In this document: in pieces, positions 28,712 through 36,268 of the stretch
Numbering within the stretch: the stretch's first letter is position 1
Layout: every line of letters begins with the position of its first letter
Program-made: the position numbers and the translations under genes
Assembly: GCA_024233135.1 (NCBI GenBank)
Contig: JACKPZ010000027.1
Location: forward strand, 1-46,135
Direction of reading: 5' to 3'
DNA length: 46,135 nt
Source of the DNA: Akkermansiaceae bacterium
GTDB taxonomy: Bacteria > Verrucomicrobiota > Verrucomicrobiia > Verrucomicrobiales > Akkermansiaceae
Notes under the pieces: generated by a model
Told to the model about the DNA's origin: nothing
Seen by the model: only the letters and a program-made list of their open reading frames with translations
Database searches by the model: none

Positions 28712-28751
28712 GGCCGCCGGGGGAGGGACCCCCCGGCGGCCTCTTTTTTTT
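28712..28751 (+). terminator. Perfect intrinsic (Rho-independent) terminator
   Basis: A 12-bp GC-only stem, GGCCGCCGGGGG (28712-28723) with CCCCCGGCGGCC (28730-28741), has a 6-nt loop and is followed by TC and eight T residues (28744-28751). The T-run fixes plus-strand orientation. No protein-coding gene on the plus strand ends here, which is the main reason to suspect an RNA gene or an attenuated leader upstream. Confidence 0.9.
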
Positions 28752-28827
28752 GGGGCTGTCAGAAAACCCGAATGCTGGCGGAGTGGCAGTGAATATGCTG
28801 CCATGCGGGATTGATGGTGGAGAGCGC

Positions 28828-28855
28828 ACCGTCATTTTTGAAAAACAACCGTCAT
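28828..28855 (+). promoter_or_regulatory. 8-bp direct repeat near the start of the secreted protein gene
   Basis: ACCGTCAT occurs at 28828-28835 and 28848-28855, two turns apart (20 bp), separated by a TTTTTGAAAAA palindrome. The second copy overlaps an alternative ATG at 28854. It could be a regulator half-site pair, or chance. Confidence 0.2.
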
Positions 28856-28877
28856 GATTCCCATTCTCCTCGGCCCG

Positions 28878-30515
28878 ATGATCCGGTTCCGCACCCTTGC
28901 GATTGCCGGTGGATTCCTGATGTCCGTGGAGTCGGCGGTGGCCGCCGAATCGTTGTCGCAGTATGGGATCACCTGGCGGTTCTCCGAGGACAAACATGTG
29001 GGGCGGTTTTGCAACGGGGATTGGTGGGTGGTCGGGCCCGTCACGATCTCGGACATCGCCCCGAAGACGACGGGTGGGGATTTCGGCAACGGATCGATGA
29101 TCAATCCGATCCCCGGCCAGTCACAAGGGTTCTACTCCGAAACGAAGTATCCCGCATATTCCGCGGCCAAGGACATGAGCCTGAGGATTCCGTTCACGAT
29201 TCCGGCCGGCAGTTCGCTGGTTTCGACGATCCGGAATCCGGACACCTGGGCGTCCAACAGCAGCCCGGGCGCCTTGGTCGAGAAGACGTGGTTCAAGGAA
29301 ACCGCGGTGCTCACCGTGCTGTCTTCTCCGCCCCCCGAAGGAAGTTTCCGGCCACCCTACGCGGGAAGCGACAAGACGATCCGGGCGAACTGGAACCGGA
29401 GCGCGCTGCAATACGGAAAGTTGCGTCGCCTCGCGGCACCGGTCGCCACCCACGTTCCCGACCGCGGGTGGCTCGAGGAGGCGACACGCCGTCCGCTGCT
29501 TGAAATGCACCCCAACTATCTGAACTCGAACTGGAAAGCATCGTGGAATCCCGACAAGCCGGGCGGGTACCCACGACGCACCTATGGCCGCGAGATCTCC
29601 CACATCAGCGGCGCGGCCGGTTTGCTGCTCCAGACCGACCTGCCCGATGCGACGAAGGAGAAACTCCTCATCCACATGTGCCAATGGGGGATCGATATCG
29701 AGGGACTGCTTCGCGCCGGCATGCAATGGCAGCCGAACGGCGGGCACAACCACGGCCGTCTTCTGCCGCTCTATCTCGCGGCCAAGGTCCTGGAGGATCC
29801 GGACATGCTTTCTCTCTGCCGCCCCTCGAAGGCGGTGTTTCAGGAGTTTGCCCAGCATTGGTATGTAACACAGTCCGAGATCGACACGCCGAGGGCGAAT
29901 CCGGCGACGATGGAACCCTACACACAGGACATGCTCGGAATGCCGGAGTGGAGTTCCGGAGGACCTGGCGAGCGCAACCAGGCGTCCGCGCAATTCTTCG
30001 GGGGAACCGGCTACCGATTCATCAACGGGGGCCCGAACTGTGCCGTGGTCGCGACGATTCTTCTCATGGGCGGCCGGTCCGAGGTGTCGTGCGAACCATT
30101 CATCGATTACATCGCCACCCGACACTATCCGATGACGAAGAGCGGGGCCGCCCATACGATTCCAAACTATGGCGATGTTCCGAGCCTCTTCACCCGCGAC
30201 ATCTGGGATGCGTATCTGCCGGGTTCGGCGGGGCCTGTGGAAATCGAATTCGCCATCGGGAACCGGATCGAATGTCCGGACGGGGCGGACGTCCGCGCAG
30301 ATTCTTCGCTCGCATCTTCCCTTCTGGGGAGACAGCCCAAGGCCGCCACCGGTTTGATCGTCGGAGGACCAGTGAAGGCGGATGGAATTGTCTGGTGGGA
30401 CGTGAATTTCGATTCCGGAGCCGACGGATGGACCGACGGAGCCGGACTTCTGCTCAGGGCGGCCGCGGCGACACCACCGTCGAAACCCGCAAGCCCGACG
30501 GTGACCAGCGAATGA
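28878..30515 (+). CDS. Secreted protein of unknown function with an SH3-like C-terminus
   Basis: From ATG 28878 the product is 545 residues with a good signal peptide (MIRFRTLAIAGGFLMSVESAVAA). ATG 28854 would add eight residues. The N-terminal part (GRFCNGDWWVVGPVTISDI, NGSMINPIPG) looks like a beta domain. The central part (about 180-420) is rich in helices and Trp/His motifs such as GMQWQPNGGHNHGRLLPLYL and NGGPNCAVVATILLMGG, possibly an alpha/alpha-barrel as in polysaccharide lyases, but no family can be named. The last 70 residues (VRADSSLASSLLGRQ, IVGGPVKADGIVWWDVNF, DGWTDG) resemble a bacterial SH3 domain. It lacks the C-terminal F-Y-R domain of the amylases. It lies downstream of the terminator and 223 bp before the sigma factor gene; that gap holds only a small CCGCTT/AAGCGG hairpin near 30698. 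Confidence 0.75.
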   Translation: MIRFRTLAIAGGFLMSVESAVAAESLSQYGITWRFSEDKHVGRFCNGDWWVVGPVTISDIAPKTTGGDFGNGSMINPIPGQSQGFYSETKYPAYSAAKDMSLRIPFTIPAGSSLVSTIRNPDTWASNSSPGALVEKTWFKETAVLTVLSSPPPEGSFRPPYAGSDKTIRANWNRSALQYGKLRRLAAPVATHVPDRGWLEEATRRPLLEMHPNYLNSNWKASWNPDKPGGYPRRTYGREISHISGAAGLLLQTDLPDATKEKLLIHMCQWGIDIEGLLRAGMQWQPNGGHNHGRLLPLYLAAKVLEDPDMLSLCRPSKAVFQEFAQHWYVTQSEIDTPRANPATMEPYTQDMLGMPEWSSGGPGERNQASAQFFGGTGYRFINGGPNCAVVATILLMGGRSEVSCEPFIDYIATRHYPMTKSGAAHTIPNYGDVPSLFTRDIWDAYLPGSAGPVEIEFAIGNRIECPDGADVRADSSLASSLLGRQPKAATGLIVGGPVKADGIVWWDVNFDSGADGWTDGAGLLLRAAAATPPSKPASPTVTSE

Positions 30516-30738
30516 ATGATCCGGGCCCAACGAGGCTTGGTCGGAGGAACGTCCGCCCCTTGGTGTCGTGAATGCCTCGTTTGCCAAAGGTCATCCGATG
30601 GGGCGTCGCCATGGGTCGCCCGTGATCCGTGATTTCGAGTCGCCTCGTTGCGAGGTGGTGGCGGGTGCTTTTCCGGCAGGCGGTCGCATCCGGTAAACCG
30701 CTTGCCGCGAAGCGGACATTCGGAAAGGATCGCAATGA

Positions 30739-31290
30739 ATGAGTGAGGAGCGGGAACAGGACGCGGACTCCCAGGAGTTCGTGACGGAATTGACCAGCCA
30801 TCAGTCCGCGATGCTGGCCTACATCCGCTCGCTCGCACCGGGTGCCGGCACCGGCGCCCGCGACCTGCTGCAGGAGGTCAACATCACTCTCTGGCAGAAA
30901 CGCGAGACCTTCGAACTAGGCACGAATTTCAAGGCGTGGGCGTTCCAGACGATCCGCTACCAAATGCTCAACCACCGACGCCGCCTTGTTTCCCAAGGGT
31001 GGCTGGTGTTCGACGACGATCTCATCGAGCGGGTCGCTCCCGGCTTCGAATTCGAGCCTGATGAACTGGAGGAACGTCACATTGCCCTGCGCCGTTGCCT
31101 CCAGCGCCTGCGGCCACAGGACCGCGAGATCCTCCATCACCGGTATGCAACACGCGCTCCGTTGCAGGATTACGCCGAAAAGACGAACCGCAGCGCCGGC
31201 ACGCTCAAAGCCATCCTCTTCAATCTCCGCGCGGCCTTGAAAAAGTGCATCGAGCGCCAACTCCAATCGTCCACGCCACCCAAGGGATGA
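30739..31290 (+). CDS. ECF-type RNA polymerase sigma factor
   Basis: The 183-residue protein has sigma region 2 (SAMLAYIRSLAPG, ARDLLQEVNITLWQKRETFE, FKAWAFQTIRYQMLNHRRR) and region 4 (LRRCLQRLRPQDREILHHRY, then LQDYAEKTNRSAGTLKAILF). The wording of both regions fits the Rhodopirellula/Verrucomicrobium ECF family typical of Planctomycetes and Verrucomicrobia. ATG 30739 has a GGAAAGGA sequence upstream. Its stop overlaps the start of the FecR-like gene (ATGA at 31287-31290). That is the standard arrangement of a sigma factor with its membrane antagonist. Two amylase genes follow in the same direction, so it probably controls them; the target promoter is unknown. Confidence 0.93.
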   Translation: MSEEREQDADSQEFVTELTSHQSAMLAYIRSLAPGAGTGARDLLQEVNITLWQKRETFELGTNFKAWAFQTIRYQMLNHRRRLVSQGWLVFDDDLIERVAPGFEFEPDELEERHIALRRCLQRLRPQDREILHHRYATRAPLQDYAEKTNRSAGTLKAILFNLRAALKKCIERQLQSSTPPKG

Positions 31291-32609
31291 AGAAAGCCGA
31301 CCACCAACTGGTCCAGCGGGTGTTGGATGGCGAGGTCGACCGCGAGGAGTTCGATCGTTTCCAGCAGCGTCTTCGCGAGGAACCGGAATTGGTGCAGCTA
31401 TACGGAGGATACGCCGTTCTCCACCATATCCTCGACGAGGAGTCCGAGGGAGGTGGATTCCATGATTTCGTGGAGCAGGAGGACGGTGGCGTCGGAAAAC
31501 CGTTGTGGATCGCCGGGGTCGCGATGTTGTTGCTGCTCGCCGTGGTCGCGATGTTCCGGCCGTGGGACCGGAGCGCTTTCGACGACATCGCGGTCGTGAG
31601 TTTCTCGATGGACTCGGTGTGGCGGGTCGAGGGCCCGAGCGAGCGTCGCGCGAACTCGGTCAAGGTCGCACCGGGCACGAAGCTCCATCTCGAATGCGGA
31701 CGTGCCGAAGCGATCCTCGATCCGCTTTTTACCGCTGTCTTCGAGGGGCCGTGTGAGGCGGTGTTCGTATCTGGCGATCGGATCCACCTGCTGCGCGGCC
31801 GGGGATACTTCGCGCGGAGGAATCCCGGCGGCCTGACGGTCGAGACGTCCGCCATCACCGCGACGTCCGAGGGCGGAGCCTTCGGCGTGGCTGCGCAAGC
31901 GCCGGGGACGAGCGAGTTGCAGGTCGAACACGGAGATGTCCGCGTCGTCTCGAAATCGACGGGGGAAACCATCGTCACCGGCGCCGGCAGGACGATCGTC
32001 GCGCCTCCGGACGGACCGTTCCGCACCACGGATGCGGCGGAACTGGCGTTCGCACGGAGTGTCGGACGCTTTGAAGCCGCGCTGGAAGAGCCGTTCGAAC
32101 CCGATGACTGGACCGTGGGGCACGGATCGCCGCACGTGACGGCGCGCCGGATCTCCGGAACGAACTATGCCGTCCTCGCGAAGCTTCCCGAGACGATCCC
32201 CACCGAAGCGTCGCCGGTCATGCTCGCGACCATGGAGGTCGCGAAGTCCCCGGAGAACGGATTCCACACCGAAGGCTGGGCGGGAGTCAGCTTCTTCCGC
32301 GGTAGCGAGGAAATCGTGTTCTTTGGCGATTCGTTCGGCACCCGAGCGACCTGGTCGCTCGATACCAAGCAAAGCATCCCCGTGATTTATCCCGAACACG
32401 ATGTCGTCGGTCCGATGAAAGTCACGCTGCGGTACGACCGGCGGAGTGGCGAGGTCAGCCTCCACGAACACGGCAGCCCGCTCGGGCCCGCGTTCTGCCG
32501 CGGCACGCTGCCTCCGGGGGCGGCGTTCGATACCATCCGTCTCGGCGCCTCCGCAGGCGCCACGCTCGATGTCACCGGGCTGGAAATCCGCATCGGCGGA
32601 GGTCGCTGA
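31287..32609 (+). CDS. FecR-like membrane anti-sigma factor with LamG-like domain
   Basis: The 440-residue protein has a cytoplasmic helical segment (1-65, VQRVLDGEVDREEFDRFQQR), which would hold the sigma factor, and one membrane helix (about 72-90). An outside FecR-type beta region follows (about 120-230: VKVAPGTKLHLECGRAEAIL, FEGPCEAVFVSGDRIHLLRG, VEHGDVRVVSKSTGETIVTG). The C-terminal part (about 260-440) resembles the LamG/concanavalin-like domain seen in many planctomycetal and verrucomicrobial FecR proteins and may bind glycan. It starts inside the sigma-factor stop codon. The GH57 gene follows 65 bp later. Sensing of glucan is inference. Confidence 0.85.
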   Translation: MKKADHQLVQRVLDGEVDREEFDRFQQRLREEPELVQLYGGYAVLHHILDEESEGGGFHDFVEQEDGGVGKPLWIAGVAMLLLLAVVAMFRPWDRSAFDDIAVVSFSMDSVWRVEGPSERRANSVKVAPGTKLHLECGRAEAILDPLFTAVFEGPCEAVFVSGDRIHLLRGRGYFARRNPGGLTVETSAITATSEGGAFGVAAQAPGTSELQVEHGDVRVVSKSTGETIVTGAGRTIVAPPDGPFRTTDAAELAFARSVGRFEAALEEPFEPDDWTVGHGSPHVTARRISGTNYAVLAKLPETIPTEASPVMLATMEVAKSPENGFHTEGWAGVSFFRGSEEIVFFGDSFGTRATWSLDTKQSIPVIYPEHDVVGPMKVTLRYDRRSGEVSLHEHGSPLGPAFCRGTLPPGAAFDTIRLGASAGATLDVTGLEIRIGGGR

Positions 32610-32674
32610 TCCGTTCGCGCGATAAACCCTCCGCATGCATGCGACATTTGGGATGTGAAACCCATCGTCGTTGC

Positions 32675-35600
32675 ATGACGCAGACCCAACGTTTGATCCA
32701 AGGCTCGCTCGCAGCCGTCGTATTTCCTCTGTCCGCCGCCTCCGCCCAGACGGTCTTCGTCTCCCGCATGTGGCACAACCACCAACCGCTCTATTGGCCG
32801 GAGTGGAATACGAATGGTGCGGAAACGAGCCGCGTGGAATACGCTTGGGACTCGATCGTGCTGAAACCCGGACGCTCGTATTCCGGCTCCACCGCGCAAC
32901 ATCCGGAAAACAACCTCACCGACATCTTCGGCCTCGACGACCGCCGAAACGCCTATCAATTCCGGCCGCAGGACTCGCTCGCCGCATGTCCGCAATCCGC
33001 AGGATTCTGCCTTTCCTACTCCGGATCACTCATCGACAACGTCCGCCAGCTCGGCGCCCTCGGCCAGCTCGGCTACGGCGGGAACTGGTGGGACGGCAAC
33101 CGCAGCGCGCGCAACTGGACGACACCCTCCGGCTCGCGCCGTCTCGATCTCGTCGGCTTCACCTACCACCACTCGCTCGCCCCGCTGCTGCCCAAGGAGG
33201 TCTTCCGCAAGGAGCTCCGGATTTTCAAACAGGCGTGGTGGAAGGCATGGGGCGGAAACTCCGATCTATCGGATCACTCGAAGGGCTTCTTCCCGACCGA
33301 GATGGCGTTTTCCCAACATCTCGTCGATGTGCTGGTGGACGAGGGATACGACTGGTCGATCGTCGCCAGCCACCATCTCTCGCGCACCTGCCCGACGTAC
33401 TTCAACCAGTTCAACCTCTCCGCCGGCAGCTACGGAATCTTCAGCAGTCCGCCGAACAAGGCGGATCTGTTGGGTCCGTCGCCGTCGTCCGGCTGGTGGT
33501 ATTCCGAACCGAATCCCGGAAACGCCGCGTGGAACGTCGCGCCATTCGCCTATCAGCTCCACAAGGCGCGCTACGTGAATCCCGAGACCGGCGCGGCCAA
33601 GGAGATGATCGTCGTGCCGTCCGATGACGTGCTGTCCTATCGCTACGGCTATGCCAACGAAGGCGTCGGCAAGATCAACGACCACATCGCGCCCTACGCC
33701 ACCGATCCCTCGCGGCCGTGCCTCGTGATGCCCGCCACCGATGGCGACAACGCGTGGGGCGGGGGGTTCTCTTCGTGGATGGAAGCCACGCCGCAGTTCT
33801 TCAACTCCGGCTATTCGCCCACCGCGGTGCAGGATTTCGTGAACTCGTACGGCGGAGCGGCGGACACGATCCACGTCGAGGACGGCGCGTGGATTTTCCC
33901 CGAGTCCGACTATGGATCGCCGTATTTCCTGAAGTGGCTCGAGCCGCCGGTCACCTCGAACACCGCGACCCGCTATCCCGGCACCATCGCCGATATGGAA
34001 ACCCCGGGTTTTGCCCTGAAATTCTGGGCGTGGGCGCCCGTCATCACCGGTGCGAACTGGGTGCAGACCGCCGAGCAGATCCTCCGCGACGAGGGCGGCA
34101 GCGTGGACTCGTGGAAAATCCAGGCGCCCTACGATTGGAACGGAACGTGGAACGCACCCAACGATGTCGAGCTCGCATGGCACATCTATCTCGGCGGTCT
34201 CGACTCCGGGTTCAACTACTACGGCGGCCTCGGCAATGACGACGAGGTGAAGGCCGCGCTCGCCACCACCCGGGCGATTCAGAAGCTCCAGCCGTGGATG
34301 ACTCCCGGACGGATGGCGAACGACCGCACGCCGCCGTCGGTGCTGAAACCACAGCGTTTCCCCTACAATCCGGGCGGATACACCTTCGGCTGGTTCAACT
34401 CGATCCCCGGTGGCGACAACCGCTACCTGAAAAAGATGCCGTCCGATTTCTACGTCTGGACGCACGCCTATGATGTTTCCGGTGTCACCACCGTGAACCT
34501 CAAGGTGCGCGTCGACAACGACGGCACCAACACGATGGCCAACGACCAGAACGAAACCTATGCTGGCGGCGGTGACGTGGGTTCGTGGATCACCATCCCG
34601 ATGACCAAGCGCGTGCTGCCGAACGACCAGGCATCGCTCAACGCCGCCGCGAACAATGGCCAGATCAACTATTTCATCACACCGCCGGAACTCGCGGACT
34701 ACTATTTCGCCAAGATCACCAATACCGAGGTGAACGGCTTCCGCAACAAGCTGCTGGACTACTACATCGAAGCCGTCGACAGCCGCGGGAATGTCGAGAA
34801 GTCCGAAATCCAACATGTCTTTGTCGAAGACGATGGCGACACTCCGCCGCAACCGGAGGAGGTCGTGAGTTTCTCGCCCGAGGAGCCGACGAACTGTGAA
34901 CCGGTCACCATCAGCTACAATCCCACGGGCCGTGCGCTCGCCTCGGCACCGCAGGTTTACATCCACATCGGCCGCAACGGTTGGCAGGACGTGACGACGC
35001 CGCGACCGGCGATGACGCTCGAAGGAGACAAGTGGACCTACACGTACAACCCGCTTCCCGGCAGCTCGGTGGTCGATTTCGTATTCACCAACGCCGCCGA
35101 TGGGACCGCAAGCATTTGGGACAACAACGGTGGAGCGGATTGGCATATCTCGTTGGTCCCATGTGAAGGACCGCCTCTCGATCCGCCGACTGGACTCGTC
35201 GCCACCGCCACCAGCCCGACGACGATCTCGCTCGACTGGGACGATACGGCGGGAGCCACGTCCTACACCGTCTTCCGTGGCGCGGTGCAGCTCGGAATCG
35301 TGACGGAAAGTGATTCCACGGACACCGGTCTGATGCCGGAAACGAGCTACAGCTACACGGTGGTGGCGAACAACAACGCGGGCTCTTCGGATGCCAGCGA
35401 CTCCGCCTCCGCGACGACTCCTCCGGAATCCGTCACTCCGCCACCGACGCCTTTCGTTCTCGATGGAATCGTCGATTCGCCCGGCTATCTCGTTTCCGAC
35501 AACGGCATGGTCATCCACGCCGCGCTGCGGGGCGATCTGCTCTACGTGTCCACCTGGGCTCCGGGGGAATTTGGAAACGATCACTTCATCGTGGTGTCCG

Positions 35601-36226
35601 ATGAGGTGGCTGACCCGGCTTCGTCCCCTTCACCATGGGCGAAGTCCGGATTCCTCGCCTCGGCGGCCGGTTCGCCGTTCCTTGCCGCGGAAAGTTCGAA
35701 CGCGTTCGCCGGATGGTTCAACACCAATGGCGCAGTGACCGAGGTCGCCCGTGGATCGGACGGTCAGCAGTTGGAAGGCACGATCGACATTGTCGAAGCC
35801 TTCGGCACGCGTCCCGCCACGTTGTATCTCGCCGCTCTTGCCTATCAGACGGCGGATGCCGGCATTCTCGGGGCTCAGGCACCTGCGATGGTCACGGACA
35901 ACGGCGACGTGGATGCCGATGAATGGCTTGCGATTCCGCTTGAGGCGCTGCGTGACGAAAATGCGAACGGAATCTTCGACCGTGTGGAACCCGGTGTCGG
36001 ATTCGTGATCCGCGCGTTCGAGAAGGGTAGCGGTGACTTCACGATCACGTGGAACAGCTTCCCCGGCCGCAGCTACAAGCTCCAGGCGTCCGACAGTCTT
36101 GCGGAGGAATCGTGGGAGGATGTGGACGGGAGTGATGCAATCGCCGGGCCATCCGAACTCGAGATGTCCCGCACCGTTTCCTCGTCTGCCGACGCGATGT
36201 TCTTCCGTGTCGTGCTTCTCCCATAG
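32675..36226 (+). CDS. Secreted GH57 amylase/amylopullulanase with CBM25-like module
   Basis: From ATG 32675 the 1183 residues begin with a signal peptide (MTQTQRLIQGSLAAVVFPLSAASAQ). The GH57 barrel (about 27-560) shows motif 1 WHNHQPLY (33-40), motif 3 FFPTEMAF with candidate nucleophile E209 and motif 4 MPATDGDNAWGG with candidate acid/base D356. Family members cut alpha-1,4 and sometimes alpha-1,6 bonds of starch, glycogen or pullulan. Residues about 735-830 (VYIHIGRNGWQD, FVFTNAADGT, WDNNGGADWHI) match a CBM25-like starch-binding module. A fibronectin-III domain (838-920), a module shared with the next gene (about 925-1107) and the common C-terminal domain ending MFFRVVLLP follow. ATG 32639 is in frame but would put a hydrophilic leader before the signal peptide. 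Confidence 0.9.
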   Translation: MTQTQRLIQGSLAAVVFPLSAASAQTVFVSRMWHNHQPLYWPEWNTNGAETSRVEYAWDSIVLKPGRSYSGSTAQHPENNLTDIFGLDDRRNAYQFRPQDSLAACPQSAGFCLSYSGSLIDNVRQLGALGQLGYGGNWWDGNRSARNWTTPSGSRRLDLVGFTYHHSLAPLLPKEVFRKELRIFKQAWWKAWGGNSDLSDHSKGFFPTEMAFSQHLVDVLVDEGYDWSIVASHHLSRTCPTYFNQFNLSAGSYGIFSSPPNKADLLGPSPSSGWWYSEPNPGNAAWNVAPFAYQLHKARYVNPETGAAKEMIVVPSDDVLSYRYGYANEGVGKINDHIAPYATDPSRPCLVMPATDGDNAWGGGFSSWMEATPQFFNSGYSPTAVQDFVNSYGGAADTIHVEDGAWIFPESDYGSPYFLKWLEPPVTSNTATRYPGTIADMETPGFALKFWAWAPVITGANWVQTAEQILRDEGGSVDSWKIQAPYDWNGTWNAPNDVELAWHIYLGGLDSGFNYYGGLGNDDEVKAALATTRAIQKLQPWMTPGRMANDRTPPSVLKPQRFPYNPGGYTFGWFNSIPGGDNRYLKKMPSDFYVWTHAYDVSGVTTVNLKVRVDNDGTNTMANDQNETYAGGGDVGSWITIPMTKRVLPNDQASLNAAANNGQINYFITPPELADYYFAKITNTEVNGFRNKLLDYYIEAVDSRGNVEKSEIQHVFVEDDGDTPPQPEEVVSFSPEEPTNCEPVTISYNPTGRALASAPQVYIHIGRNGWQDVTTPRPAMTLEGDKWTYTYNPLPGSSVVDFVFTNAADGTASIWDNNGGADWHISLVPCEGPPLDPPTGLVATATSPTTISLDWDDTAGATSYTVFRGAVQLGIVTESDSTDTGLMPETSYSYTVVANNNAGSSDASDSASATTPPESVTPPPTPFVLDGIVDSPGYLVSDNGMVIHAALRGDLLYVSTWAPGEFGNDHFIVVSDEVADPASSPSPWAKSGFLASAAGSPFLAAESSNAFAGWFNTNGAVTEVARGSDGQQLEGTIDIVEAFGTRPATLYLAALAYQTADAGILGAQAPAMVTDNGDVDADEWLAIPLEALRDENANGIFDRVEPGVGFVIRAFEKGSGDFTITWNSFPGRSYKLQASDSLAEESWEDVDGSDAIAGPSELEMSRTVSSSADAMFFRVVLLP

Positions 36227-36239
36227 GTCCTGTGGGACC
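36226..36239 (+). other. Small intergenic hairpin between two amylase genes
   Basis: GGTCC-TGTG-GGACC begins on the last base of the GH57 stop codon, and a CGGACCG near-palindrome follows at about 36242-36250. Without a T-run it is not a terminator. It might tune mRNA stability or relative expression inside the operon. The next gene starts 42 bp after the stop. Confidence 0.25.
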
Positions 36240-36268
36240 CATCGGACCGATCCAATCTCTTCAAACCC

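Noticed and set aside
32639..32675. Start of the GH57 gene at ATG 32639
   Set aside because: It would add a hydrophilic 12-residue leader before a good signal peptide that starts at 32675.
36226..36250. Terminator between the GH57 and tandem GH13 genes
   Set aside because: The hairpin is only 5 bp and has no T-run, so the two genes are kept in one operon.
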